Shown: in pieces, positions 1 to 8,128 of the stretch | Numbering within the stretch: position 1 is the first letter of the stretch | Layout of the letters: every line of letters starts with the position of its first letter | DNA from: an uncultured Myxococcales bacterium | GTDB taxonomy: Bacteria > Myxococcota_A > Polyangia > Polyangiales > Polyangiaceae | Length of the DNA: 64,000 nt | Assembly: GCA_937949945.1 (NCBI GenBank) | Contig: CALFEQ010000079.1 | Span: 1 to 64,000 of the forward strand | Direction: 5' to 3' | Made by a program: the position numbers and the translations under genes | Notes under the pieces: model-generated | What the model saw: only the letters and a program-made list of their open reading frames with translations | Databases searched by the model: none | What the model was told of the DNA's origin: nothing

Positions 1-346
1 AGGTGCGGAGCACATCCATTCGTGGCCGTCGTCGAGTCTCGAACGATCGACCGAGCGAGTCGGGTCCGTTCGCTCGGGGTCAGATCGTGTGCGTTCCGAG
101 ATCGAGAGAGCGCGTGCTGCGGTCGAAGAGCTTCGCAGTGTGGAGGTCGTCGAGGACGAGCTCTCGACCGTGCCTCGATGCTGCTCGCTCCCGTGCTCGA
201 CGAAGCGGCATCGCTCTCGACGGTGGACGTACGAGTGGCGCGGTGAGCTCGAGCGTTGGTTCGTTCACCTGAGTGAGTGAACAGCCAGCACGTCCGAGCA
301 GGGGTGATCCCCTCTCTCCGCTCGGGGCCCTTTGGACCGTAACGCG
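1..346. other. left-edge stretch with no recognisable gene
   Basis: I see no supported gene here. A small plus-strand frame from 89 to 280 begins with a helix-like segment (EIERARAAVEELRS) but then becomes Arg/Cys/Trp rich, has no convincing ribosome binding site and matches no family I know. It could be the end of something lying further left, but nothing supports that. Confidence 0.5.
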
Positions 347-376
347 CTGAGGATCGAGGACCGAGGACCGAGGACT
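347..376 (+). repeat. heptamer array, CTGAGGA type (4 units)
   Basis: Four in-phase 7-bp units (CTGAGGA, TCGAGGA, CCGAGGA, CCGAGGA) followed by CTCC. It belongs to the CTGRRRN heptamer family found throughout the window and has the same orientation as the array at 548-582. It lies just left of the parS-like sites. Confidence 0.85.
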
Positions 377-386
377 CCTTTCAGTA

Positions 387-402
387 CCCCTCACGTGAAC
401 CG
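387..402. other. decayed parS-like site
   Basis: The sequence CCCCTCACGTGAACCG keeps the central TCACGTGA palindrome (391-398) but has lost the outer arms of the parS consensus. Its right flank (401-417) repeats the flank of the intact site 58 bp downstream (459-475) with about 14 of 17 bases identical, so the two look like a local duplication. Binding by ParB is doubtful. Confidence 0.4.
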
Positions 403-444
403 TGGACGTCCGTCCAGAAGAAGCCGCCGAGCAACAGCCGCGAC

Positions 445-460
445 CGTTTCACGTGAAACG
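445..460. other. parS-like centromere site
   Basis: A perfect 16-bp palindrome, CGTTTCACGTGAAACG. It matches the widely conserved ParB-binding parS consensus (TGTTNCACGTGAAACA) at every core position and differs only at the outermost base on each side. It lies in non-coding DNA downstream of bioF. A second near-identical site is at 1713-1728. Paired parS sites are usual in the chromosomal segregation region near the origin; parA and parB themselves are not in this window. Confidence 0.8.
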
Positions 461-541
461 TGGACGCTTGTCCAGCCACCACCGCTCTCGAGAGCGTGGT
501 GCCTCGCTATCCGCGTTCCGCTCGCACCCCCGCGAGATGGC

Positions 542-1720
542 TCACTGCTGAGGGCTGAGGACTGAGGACTGAGGTCTGGAGTCCATCCTCTCCACCGCCC
601 TCCGTACCGCCGCCACGAGCCGGTCGATCGCCTCCTCGTCGTGCGCGGCCGTCACCGTCATGCGCAACCGAGCGGTACCTCGAGGCACCGTCGGCGGACG
701 AATCGGTGGAACGACGAAGCCCTCCTCCTGCAGGAGGGCAGAGAGACGAACGGCCCGATCGCTCTCGCCGACGACGAGCGGGACGATGTGTCCGAAGCCG
801 GAAGGTCGGAGCCCGTGGGGCAGGTCCGAGAGGCCGGCGCGAAGGCGGGCCGCGAGCGCAAGCACTCGAGAGCCGATGCCAGGGTCGCGCTCGACGATCG
901 CGAGCGCGTCGTGGGCTGCGGTGGCGGAGGCGGGCGAGAGGCCGGTCGAGAAGACGAAGGAGCGAGCGCGGTTCCAGAGCCAGTCGCGGAGCAGGGCGCT
1001 GCCGGCGACGAAGGCGCCCTGGCTCCCGAAGGCCTTCCCGAGCGTGCCGACGAGCACGTCCGGGACGATCCCCGCTTCGGCGCAACGACCGCGACCGCGT
1101 GGACCGAGGACTCCGAGCGCATGAGCCTCGTCGACGACGAGGGCCGCACCGGTCTCCGTCGTCGCCTCGCGGAGGGCGCAGAGGTCCGGCCCGTCCGCGT
1201 CCATGCTGTAGTAGCTCTCGACGAGAACCCAGGCGCGAGGCTCCGAGCGGTCCCGGAGGGCGCGTGCGACGGCGTCGGCGTCGTTGTGAGGGGTGACGAC
1301 GATCCGTGCTCGGGACAGGCGCGCCCCGTCGATGAGCGATGCGTGGTTGAGCGCGTCGCTGACGATGAGGTCCCCCGGCGCTGCGAGCGCGGCGACGGTG
1401 CCGACGTTCGCCGCGTAGCCCGAGGAGAAGACGAGCGCGGCCTCGACGCCCAGCCAGCGGGCGAGCGCCTCTTCGAGGCGCCGATGCGCGTGGTGGTCGC
1501 CGGAGACGAGGCGCGATGCGCCGGCGCCGACGTGGACCTGCGGGGCAGGGCGCGTCGCGAGCCCGAGGTAGTCGTTGGAGCAGAACGACGCGTCGCCGCC
1601 ATCGAGCGGGCGCGGCCTCCGGCGGAGCCCCTCGCGTTCGAGCGCGGCGAGGGCGTCTTCGAGATGTGCGAGCGGGCCCCGGTGCGACGGAGCATCGGGG
1701 CGGGGGGAGGTCTGTTTCAC
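542..1720 (-). CDS. bioF: 8-amino-7-oxononanoate synthase (BioF)
   Basis: PLP-dependent alpha-oxoamine synthase that condenses pimeloyl-ACP or -CoA with alanine in biotin synthesis; cytoplasmic. The 392-residue product shows the family signatures: FCSNDYLGLA near 46-55, SRLVSGDHHAHRRLE (69-83), a VDEAH segment with Asp197 and His200 for PLP contact, and GTLGKAFGS with the Schiff-base lysine at about 229. The start is GTG at 1718-1720; no other in-frame start keeps the N-terminal helix, and this start lies inside the parS-like palindrome. The last 12 residues (SRPQSSVLSPQQ) are encoded by the heptamer array 548-582, so the native end has probably been replaced. No other biotin gene is visible. 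Confidence 0.93.
   Translation of the reverse strand: MKQTSPRPDAPSHRGPLAHLEDALAALEREGLRRRPRPLDGGDASFCSNDYLGLATRPAPQVHVGAGASRLVSGDHHAHRRLEEALARWLGVEAALVFSSGYAANVGTVAALAAPGDLIVSDALNHASLIDGARLSRARIVVTPHNDADAVARALRDRSEPRAWVLVESYYSMDADGPDLCALREATTETGAALVVDEAHALGVLGPRGRGRCAEAGIVPDVLVGTLGKAFGSQGAFVAGSALLRDWLWNRARSFVFSTGLSPASATAAHDALAIVERDPGIGSRVLALAARLRAGLSDLPHGLRPSGFGHIVPLVVGESDRAVRLSALLQEEGFVVPPIRPPTVPRGTARLRMTVTAAHDEEAIDRLVAAVRRAVERMDSRPQSSVLSPQQ
548..582 (+). repeat. heptamer array, CTGAGGA type, overlapping bioF 3' end
   Basis: Five in-phase 7-bp units: CTGAGGG, CTGAGGA, CTGAGGA, CTGAGGT, CTGGAGT. On the bioF mRNA this reads as pyrimidine-rich CCTCAGT repeats. The array lies inside the last codons of bioF, whose stop (542-544) is just beyond it. 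Confidence 0.9.
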
Positions 1721-1728
1721 GTGAAACG
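1713..1728. other. parS-like centromere site overlapping the bioF start
   Basis: TGTTTCACGTGAAACG contains the perfect 14-bp parS core GTTTCACGTGAAAC at 1714-1727. On the minus strand the GTGAAAC half supplies the GTG start and next codons of bioF, so ParB loading here could affect bioF expression; that effect is inference. Confidence 0.8.
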
Positions 1729-1757
1729 CTCCGAGCGACCGGCGCCGTGAGCAGGGC

Positions 1758-2054
1758 TCACGGGTCCGGCGCGCAGGCTAGCGCGTCGTCGATCTGGCCG
1801 AGGACACGTTGGAGCATGTCCCTCGCTCGTCGCTCGACCGACAGCCGGCGGGCGCGCTCCTCTTCGAGCTCGTGCGCGAGCGCCATCGCCGCGAGCACGA
1901 AGGCTTGGGGGGCCGCCGTCTCGCCGTCGGCGGAGAGCTCTTGGACCTTCGCCGTGACGGTGTCGGCGAGGCGCTGGAGCTCCTCCTCGCTCGCGGTGCT
2001 GACGACCCGGTAGCTCTGGCCGGCAATCCGAAGGCTGATGGGGCGCCCGTGCAT
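1758..2054 (-). CDS. zapA: cell division protein ZapA-like
   Basis: Small cytoplasmic FtsZ-ring stabiliser. The 98-residue product has the ZapA layout: a short N-terminal strand region (ISLRIAGQSYRVVS), a conserved EEELQRLADTVTAKVQEL segment, then a long helix rich in Glu/Arg/Leu (MALAHELEEERARRLSVE) that forms the coiled-coil dimer. Length fits the family (about 100 residues). I chose the ATG at 2052-2054; an upstream in-frame GTG (2070-2072) would add six residues (MLGSRP) not typical of the family. It is divergent from nothing obvious and precedes bioF by 37 bp on the same strand, so the two may share a transcript. Confidence 0.85.
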   Translation of the reverse strand: MHGRPISLRIAGQSYRVVSTASEEELQRLADTVTAKVQELSADGETAAPQAFVLAAMALAHELEEERARRLSVERRARDMLQRVLGQIDDALACAPDP

Positions 2055-2114
2055 CGGCCGCGAACCTAACACACGGTGGAGCTGCGTCGAGGGAGCTCGG
2101 CCGTGCGCGTGCGA

Positions 2115-2675
2115 TCAGCGCCGGATCGCCTCGTAGGCGAAGATGAACGGGAGCGCGATGTAGCCGAGGTCGATCTGGACGCCGAGGATGGCGTCCGCCT
2201 GCTTCCCGTCGCCGAGCCCGTACCGACCCTGCGCGAAGAGCCCGAGACCGAGCGAATAGCTCCCGTGGTAGTTGAAGCTCCGCGAGCCCCAGAAGATCGT
2301 CCCGCAGACCCCGGGCTCCCAGCCGAAGCGGCTCGTTCGGCCGAAGCCGCCCGCCGACGCGATGAGGGCCGTGTCGCCGACCGGGATCAGCCACTCGACG
2401 CCGCCGCCCGCCTCGAACGTGTCGAACGCGGCGGTGGCGACGTCGACGTACGGGCCGAGCGCCATCGTCCCGTGGCGCTCACGGAGGAGGAGAACGTCGA
2501 ACCGTCCGCCGAGGTGATAGGCGAGCCGCGGGCCGTTCGGCCATCGCAGGTCCGTCAGGGCGGCGCCCGTCGTGAGGCCGGCGCCGAGCTGGGGCTTCGC
2601 TTCTCCCGTCGACGTCCAAACCGTCAGAGAGCTCGCGATGCATACCGAGGCGAGTCGGAGGACCCAGCGGGACAC
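2115..2675 (-). CDS. secreted beta-barrel-like protein of unknown function
   Basis: A 186-residue protein beginning at GTG 2673-2675. Residues 1-26 form a signal peptide (Arg at 3 and 7, hydrophobic core, cleavage near GEA-KP). The mature part is made of alternating short strands with Gly and aromatic residues (AYHLGGRFDVLLL, LGPYVDVATAAF, SLGLGLFAQGRYGLG, ILGVQIDLGYIAL), as in small outer-membrane barrels. No catalytic motif is seen and I do not recognise a named family. It lies 61 bp beyond the zapA start on the same strand. The start codon lacks a good ribosome binding site, so it is the weakest part of this call. Confidence 0.6.
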   Translation of the reverse strand: MSRWVLRLASVCIASSLTVWTSTGEAKPQLGAGLTTGAALTDLRWPNGPRLAYHLGGRFDVLLLRERHGTMALGPYVDVATAAFDTFEAGGGVEWLIPVGDTALIASAGGFGRTSRFGWEPGVCGTIFWGSRSFNYHGSYSLGLGLFAQGRYGLGDGKQADAILGVQIDLGYIALPFIFAYEAIRR

Positions 2676-2785
2676 GCTCCACTATTCGCACGAAAGGAAG
2701 AGCGCCGTCACGCGGTCCGAGGCCGTGACGCGGAGACCCGCGCTCGTCTACCTGCCCGCGTCGGCCTCATCGACTCGGAACCCGT

Positions 2786-3550
2786 CTAGGGGAAAATGCC
2801 CCTGCAGATTGGGCTGCGCTCCCTGCAGGCTTGGCACGGGACCCCCTCGTCCTGTCCGAACTTGCAGGGGGGTTGAAACTGCGTGGTCGTGTCGAGCTCT
2901 TTCGAGCAGTCCGGCCCGTCCGTCAACGGATCGTCACCCGTCGCGAAGCTGATCAAGCAGCCACGGCAGACCGTGATGGGAAACTGGAACTCGCCCGACT
3001 CGACATCCACGCCGCCGAGAGTCTTGCCGAAGACTTTGGCGTTCGCGATCACGAGCCGGGAGTCCAAGTACTTGGGAAGAGACTCCTTCAGCTGCGTTGC
3101 CGTCGGCGCGTCGATGAGCGTGACGTTGACGAGCCCAAAGGACGCGTTCTGGCTCTGCCCGGGGTGTACGAAGCCGCTCCCGATGGCCGTGAACTCGCTG
3201 ATGGTGGCGCCTGCCGGGTCGGTGACCTTCACGACCGCGCCGTTGATGTGCACGCGGTTCGACTCGGCGCGAGTGTTGGCCTGATCTCCGCGCGGGATGA
3301 GCTGCCCGCCGACCAGCAGAACGGCGTCGTAATTGAGGCTGAGCTCGACGTCGAGGACGCCGTGGAAGAGCGCCGTTTGGTTCTCGTCCGGCTGGTACGT
3401 GCAGAAACCGCTCTGCGACCGGGTCTGCGGAGGAGCGAGGACGTGACGGACGAAAATCGATTCGTCGTTCTCGGCACAGGCGGGCGTCAGCGCGAGGGCG
3501 CTCGCGCCGATGGCGAGCACGAAGAGAGTCCGACCAAAGAGCCGCTTCAT
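2786..3550 (-). CDS. lipoprotein of unknown function
   Basis: A 254-residue secreted lipoprotein: signal peptide MKRLFGRTLFVLAIGASALALTP ends in a lipobox with Cys25 (TPAC). The ATG at 3548-3550 has a strong GGAGGAAGG ribosome binding site. The body looks beta-rich, with a C-terminal cluster of cysteines (CRGCLISF, DCSKEL, PCKFGQDEGVPCQACRERSPIC) that could form disulfides or bind metal. I do not recognise a family; such Cys-tailed lipoproteins are common in myxobacteria. It is the first gene of a minus-strand set facing away from the GNAT-like gene at 3778. Confidence 0.7.
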   Translation of the reverse strand: MKRLFGRTLFVLAIGASALALTPACAENDESIFVRHVLAPPQTRSQSGFCTYQPDENQTALFHGVLDVELSLNYDAVLLVGGQLIPRGDQANTRAESNRVHINGAVVKVTDPAGATISEFTAIGSGFVHPGQSQNASFGLVNVTLIDAPTATQLKESLPKYLDSRLVIANAKVFGKTLGGVDVESGEFQFPITVCRGCLISFATGDDPLTDGPDCSKELDTTTQFQPPCKFGQDEGVPCQACRERSPICRGIFP

Positions 3551-3680
3551 GAACCTTCCTCCGCGACGATGCGGCTGATCGAGCCGACAGCGTCAGGATG
3601 AAGCGTAACTGGCGCGAACGAGCACCGCCAAGTTCTCACCAGGTCGCTCGCCCGCGTCCGGCCAAACGCGGCGGTTCCCA

Positions 3681-3700
3681 TATACATGTAGATACATGCA
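3681..3700. promoter_or_regulatory. candidate operator, inverted and direct repeat
   Basis: In the divergent gap between 3550 and 3778 lies an AT-rich stretch with CATGTA-GA-TACATG (3685-3698, a 6-bp inverted repeat with a 2-bp spacer) and a direct repeat of ATACATG at 10-bp spacing. In such a GC-rich genome this suits a dimeric repressor site or promoter element. No regulator can be assigned. Confidence 0.4.
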
Positions 3701-3777
3701 TCTGGAGCACGCCCCGTGGTCGTGCGCCTCCGAAGGCCAAGTTGACGGGTCGCGAGGCGAGTGCGAAAAGCGCCCGC

Positions 3778-4908
3778 ATGCTGGAGATTCGCCAGACCCC
3801 GATGGGGGGAGACCTCCGCGACTTCCTCGACGTCGTGGACGTGATCTACCGCGACGATCCCCGATACATCCGGCCGCTCGACATGGACCTGAAGGACCGT
3901 CTCAACCCGAAGAAGAACCCCTTCTTCGAGCATGCGGACGGCGTCATCTTCACGGCGCACCGGAACGGGAAGTGCGTCGGTCGCGTGACCGCGCAGATCG
4001 ATCGCGAGCATCTCGCCCGCTACAAGGACGACGTCGGGTTCTTCGGCTTCTTCGACACGATCGACGACGCGGAGGTCGCGACCGAGCTGCTCCGGCACGC
4101 GGAGGCCTGGCTCAAGGACCACGGGATGAGGACCGCCCGGGGGCCGATCTCGCTGAGCATCAACGAGGAGATCGGCTGCCTCGTGGACGGCTTCGACGAT
4201 CCGCCCGTGCTCATGAACCCGCACCATCGCCCGTACCAGGGCGGTCTCATCGAGAAGGCGGGCTACGCGAAGGTGAAGGACGTCTTCGGGTGGAGGTACG
4301 AGGTCGGCGAGCCGAACGCGCGCGTGAAGAAGGCTCAAGAGGACATCCGGGCGATGCCCGAGATCACGGTCCGCCACCTCTCGAAGAAGGACATCGATCG
4401 CGACGTGGCGCTCACGCTCGACATCTTCAACGACGCGTGGAGCGACAACTGGGGGTACGTCCCCGCGACGAAGAAGGAGGCGGAGAAGATGGCCTCCGAC
4501 CTCAAGATGTTCCTGATCCCGGAGATCACGGTGCTCGTCCTCATCGACGGCGAGCCCGCGGCGGTGGCGATCGGTCTGCCGAACATCAACGAGCTCATCA
4601 CGGACCTGCGCGGGAAGCTGTTCCCGTTCGGGCTTCCGAAGCTGCTCTACCGCCTGAAGGTCGAGGGCCCGAAGAGCGGCCGCCTGATCCTCCTCGGGAT
4701 CAAGAAGAAGTTCCGGCTCCAGCGGAAGTACGCCGCGCTCTCCCTCTTCTTGTACGCGGAGATGAACGACGGGGCCCGTCGCGTGGGCATGACGTGGGGC
4801 GAGCTCGGGTGGACGCTCGAGGACAACGCCGCCGTCAACGCGGGCATCCGGATGATGGGCGCGAAGAAGTACAAGACGTATCGCGTCTACGAGAAGGCGC
4901 TGTCATGA
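3778..4908 (+). CDS. GNAT-like N-acetyltransferase-fold protein
   Basis: A 376-residue soluble protein. It resembles the large two-domain GNAT-like family sometimes called YghO-like: an N-terminal part with a conserved DVIYRDDPRYIRPLDMDLK segment and HRNGKCVGRVTAQID strands, and a C-terminal part with acetyl-CoA-binding-like strands (ITVLVLIDGEPAAVAIGLPN) ending in GAKKYKTYRVYEKAL. The substrate is unknown. I chose the ATG at 3778-3780; an in-frame ATG at 3598 would add 60 Arg/Pro-rich residues with no family character. It overlaps the next gene by 4 bp (ATGA), so the two are probably co-translated, suggesting a joint role in modifying a sugar- or lipid-linked metabolite. Confidence 0.7.
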   Translation: MLEIRQTPMGGDLRDFLDVVDVIYRDDPRYIRPLDMDLKDRLNPKKNPFFEHADGVIFTAHRNGKCVGRVTAQIDREHLARYKDDVGFFGFFDTIDDAEVATELLRHAEAWLKDHGMRTARGPISLSINEEIGCLVDGFDDPPVLMNPHHRPYQGGLIEKAGYAKVKDVFGWRYEVGEPNARVKKAQEDIRAMPEITVRHLSKKDIDRDVALTLDIFNDAWSDNWGYVPATKKEAEKMASDLKMFLIPEITVLVLIDGEPAAVAIGLPNINELITDLRGKLFPFGLPKLLYRLKVEGPKSGRLILLGIKKKFRLQRKYAALSLFLYAEMNDGARRVGMTWGELGWTLEDNAAVNAGIRMMGAKKYKTYRVYEKALS

Positions 4909-5918
4909 CCGACTCCACCATGGAAGGACGAAAGATGCGGGTCCTCGTCACCGGAGGCTCCGGCTTCCTCGGGAGCCACGTCGCCGAGCAGCTCTCCAAC
5001 GACGGCCACCAGGTGGTGGCGCTCGTCCGGAAGAGCTCCAACCGAAAGTTCCTCTCCACGCTGAAGAACGTCGAGCTCGTGGAAGGCAGCGTCGAGGATC
5101 GTGCCTCGCTCGACCGCGCCGTCGAAGGCGTCGACGCCATCGTGCACTCCGCCGGTCTCGTCAAGGCGCGCTCGGAGGCCGAGTTCTTCGCGTGCAACAC
5201 GCAAGGGACGGTCAATCTCCTCGAGGCCGCCATCGCTCGTGCACCGAAGCTGCGTCGCTTCGTCCACGTCTCGAGCCTCGAGGCATGCGGCCCGTCGCTC
5301 GACGGCAAGCCGGTGCCCATCGATCAGGAGCGTCCCGTCACGGCCTACGGCCGCTCGAAGCTCGCCGCCGAGAAGGAGGTCATCGCGCGTCGGGACAAGA
5401 TCCCGAGCGTGATCCTGCGTCCGGCGGCGATCTACGGACCGCGCGACGTCGAGATCCTCGAGGCGTTCCGTGCCGCGCGCAAGCGGCAGTACCCGGTCAT
5501 CGGCGACGGGAGCATGCTCGGCTGCTACACGTACGGCCCCGACTGCGCGCGCGCGTGCATCCAGGCGATCGACGCGAACGTCGAGAGCGGCAGCATCTAC
5601 TTCGTCGACGACGGCGAGCCGGTGCCGATGGCGCGCGCGATGGGCGAGCTCTTGCACGAGGCGCTCGGCACCACGCCGCTCTTCCGCATCGGCGTGCCGT
5701 TCCCGGTTCTCCAGATCGCGTCGCTCGGCCTGGAGGCCTACGGCAAGGTGCGCGGCAAGGCCGTCATGCTCACGCGCGAGAAGGTGAAGATGCTCAGCCA
5801 CCACTGGGTCTGCGAGAGCACGAAGACGCGCGAGGACCTCGCGTGGAACCCCGAGGTCTCGCTGCCGGAGGGGCTTCGCCGCACGGCGAAGTGGTACGAG
5901 GAGAACGGCTGGCTGTGA
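4905..5918 (+). CDS. NAD(P)-dependent epimerase/dehydratase (extended SDR)
   Basis: A 337-residue extended short-chain dehydrogenase. Residues 11-22 carry the Rossmann motif (RVLVTGGSGFLGSHV, GxxGxxG). The catalytic pair is YGRSK about 150 residues in, after the SSLEACG segment supplying Ser. PAAIYGPRD is the substrate-side motif usual in sugar epimerases, dihydroflavonol reductases and 3-beta-HSD-like enzymes. The start is the ATG at 4905 overlapping the upstream stop; internal ATGs at 4920 and 4935 are alternatives. Paired with the GNAT-like gene. The precise substrate cannot be told. Confidence 0.85.
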   Translation: MTDSTMEGRKMRVLVTGGSGFLGSHVAEQLSNDGHQVVALVRKSSNRKFLSTLKNVELVEGSVEDRASLDRAVEGVDAIVHSAGLVKARSEAEFFACNTQGTVNLLEAAIARAPKLRRFVHVSSLEACGPSLDGKPVPIDQERPVTAYGRSKLAAEKEVIARRDKIPSVILRPAAIYGPRDVEILEAFRAARKRQYPVIGDGSMLGCYTYGPDCARACIQAIDANVESGSIYFVDDGEPVPMARAMGELLHEALGTTPLFRIGVPFPVLQIASLGLEAYGKVRGKAVMLTREKVKMLSHHWVCESTKTREDLAWNPEVSLPEGLRRTAKWYEENGWL

Positions 5919-5933
5919 CGTGACGCCGCTCGG

Positions 5934-5949
5934 GGAGGGCGCTCCCTCC
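5934..5949 (+). terminator. short GC hairpin after the epimerase gene
   Basis: GGAGGG-CGCT-CCCTCC, a 6-bp stem with a 4-base loop 15 bp after the stop codon. There is no U-run, so termination is only suggested. Two loose GGAGCCC heptamers follow at 5974-5987. Confidence 0.4.
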
Positions 5950-6153
5950 TCGAGCTCCTCGCGCCTCGCTCGTCGGAGCCCGGAGCCCGAGCAAGAGCTG
6001 GTAGCTGCGCAGCGTCGTGCTCTTCGTGAGCAAGCGCGCGTCGTACCTTTACAGAGTACAGGCGACGGGTCAGATAGATCCTTGCCTCGCCCGTTACGCC
6101 TGCCATACCGTTGATCGCTGCGGGAGGAGCTGGTCCCTCCGGCAGGAGCGGCG

Positions 6154-8124
6154 TTGGCGCATTACGTCGGTGGTCGATATCAGCTCATCGCCCAGCTCGG
6201 CGGCGGCGGCATGGCCGACGTCTTCCTGGCGAAGCTGTCAGGAAAGGCCGACTTCGCGAAGCTCGCCGTCGTCAAGCGGCTGAAGACCTTCGAGGACGAC
6301 GACCCCGAGATCCTCCGCATGTTCGCCGACGAGGCTCGCCTGTCCGCGCGCCTCAATCATCCGAACATCGTGCAGACCTTCGAGGTGGGCGAGGATGCGA
6401 CCGGCCCGTTCCTCGTCATGGAGTACATCGAGGGTCAGCCGCTCAGCCGGATTCGCTCTCGTGCAGCCCGGCGCGAGATGACGATCCCGAGGGCGATCGC
6501 CCTCGAGATCCTCCGCGACACGCTCGCGGGTTTGTCGTACGCGCACAACCTCATCGATCACGACGGCACCCCGCTGCGCGTCGTCCACCGCGACGTGTCT
6601 CCCGAGAACATCATGGTCACGTACGCCGGTCAGACGAAGCTCGTCGACTTCGGCGTGGCCAAGACCGTCGCCTCGATGAGCCGCACGCGCGCGGGCGTGC
6701 TCAAAGGGAAGGTCGCGTACATGGCGCCGGAGCAGGCGCGCTCCGACACGACGATCGACGAGCGCGCCGACGTGTTCGCCGTGGGCCTCCTCCTCTGGGA
6801 GATGCTGACGACGAAGCGCCTCTGGGAGGGCCTCTCCGAGGCGAAGGTCTTCGAACGGCTCCTCGACGACGAGCCGCTTCCGCGCACGCGCACGGTCGAT
6901 CCGGAGATCCCGGAGGACCTCGACGAGCTCTGCGCGAAGGCGATGGAGAAGGACAAGGAGAAGCGTTTCGCTACGGCGAACGATCTCCTCGAGGCGCTCG
7001 AGAAGGCGTGCGCGAAGCACGACCTCCGCGCGTCGAAGCGCGAGGTCGGCCAGTTCGTGCTCGGTCTGTTCGAGGCCGAGCGCGAGAAGGTCCGGCAGCT
7101 CGTCAGCAACGCGGTGGCGAAGTCGAAGGACGCTGCATCGGCAGCGGACGCCTTCTTCCTGCCGCGGGCGAACGCCGGCGTCGATCCGTCGGCGTCCGCG
7201 AAGGCGGACCCCGAGCCCGCGAAGGCCGAGGCGTCTGCGAAGGCCGGACCTGCGCCATCGGCCGACGCACCTGCGCCATCGGCCGACGCACCTGCGCCGG
7301 CGAAGGCCGACGCGGCCGCGAACGAGGCCGAGGCCGCGGCGTCCGTGCGCGAGGAGTCCGATCCCTTCCTGTTTCGGCCGATCAGCTCCGGCTCGCTCCC
7401 GGGCTCCGTCGACGGCGCGAGCGAGCCGTCGCAGTCGAGCGAGACGACCTCGGGGGTGGTGGAGGCGACGCCACGGCCCGCGGCTCCGGCCGCCGGCTCG
7501 GGGAGCAAGACGAGATTCGTCGTCTGGGCGACCGTCGTTCTCGGGCTCGTCGGCGGTGCGCTCGTCGTCGGCAAGCGGCTCGGCGCGCAGAGCGTCGTCC
7601 TCGAGAATCCAGCGCCGTCCGTCGTCGTGCAGGCGGCGCCGCCTCCTCCTACCTCCGTCACGGCCGACGTCCCCGAGGTCACGATCGACATCTCCGTCAA
7701 GCCGAGCAACGCGAAGCTCTACATCGACGGAAACTTGGTCGCGAACCCGTATCACCTCACGACACCGCGCGCCGAGGGCACCCACGAGATCCGTGCGGAG
7801 GCGGAGGGCTACGAGACGCGGACCATGTTCGCGGCTTGGGATCGTGATCGCGTCGTCGAGATGACGCTCGCGAAACGAGCGCCGCAGCCTCCGATCGCCC
7901 CGATCGCGACGGCGGCGCCGAAGAACCCGACGGCGGCGCCGAAGAATCCGACGGTCGCGTCGAAGCCGTCCACGCCGGCACACGCCACGTCGCAAGCGGC
8001 AGCCGGCACGAGCGCGACGGCGTCGAAGCCGACGACGGCGCGAGGCATCACCGAGATCGACATGAGCAGTCCGAAGCGCTCCGAGAAGCAGGACAAGATC
8101 GATACCGACGTGTTCAGGAGGTGA
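6154..8124 (+). CDS. Hanks-type Ser/Thr protein kinase with PEGA domain
   Basis: A 656-residue membrane kinase. Kinase domain about 8-285: glycine loop LGGGGMADV, ATP lysine 41 (VVKRL), catalytic HRDVSPENIM (145-154), DFG 165-167, APE region YMAPEQARS. Residues 340-450 are an Ala/Pro/Lys/Glu-rich linker with two 7-residue copies of PAPSADA encoded by 21-bp tandem repeats near 7250-7292. A transmembrane helix follows (about 455-475, FVVWATVVLGLVGGALVV), then a PEGA domain (about 509-570, ISVKPSNAKLYIDGNLV) outside the membrane, and a tail with two AAPKNPT repeats. The start is TTG 6154-6156 with AGGAG about 5-9 bases upstream. First gene of a four-gene operon ending at 11207. Confidence 0.93.
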   Translation: MAHYVGGRYQLIAQLGGGGMADVFLAKLSGKADFAKLAVVKRLKTFEDDDPEILRMFADEARLSARLNHPNIVQTFEVGEDATGPFLVMEYIEGQPLSRIRSRAARREMTIPRAIALEILRDTLAGLSYAHNLIDHDGTPLRVVHRDVSPENIMVTYAGQTKLVDFGVAKTVASMSRTRAGVLKGKVAYMAPEQARSDTTIDERADVFAVGLLLWEMLTTKRLWEGLSEAKVFERLLDDEPLPRTRTVDPEIPEDLDELCAKAMEKDKEKRFATANDLLEALEKACAKHDLRASKREVGQFVLGLFEAEREKVRQLVSNAVAKSKDAASAADAFFLPRANAGVDPSASAKADPEPAKAEASAKAGPAPSADAPAPSADAPAPAKADAAANEAEAAASVREESDPFLFRPISSGSLPGSVDGASEPSQSSETTSGVVEATPRPAAPAAGSGSKTRFVVWATVVLGLVGGALVVGKRLGAQSVVLENPAPSVVVQAAPPPPTSVTADVPEVTIDISVKPSNAKLYIDGNLVANPYHLTTPRAEGTHEIRAEAEGYETRTMFAAWDRDRVVEMTLAKRAPQPPIAPIATAAPKNPTAAPKNPTVASKPSTPAHATSQAAAGTSATASKPTTARGITEIDMSSPKRSEKQDKIDTDVFRR

Positions 8125-8128
8125 CTGG

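Noticed and set aside
3598..3777. N-terminal extension of the GNAT-like gene from ATG 3598
   Set aside because: The added 60 residues are Arg/Pro-rich, cover the candidate operator at 3681-3700, and have no counterpart in the family.
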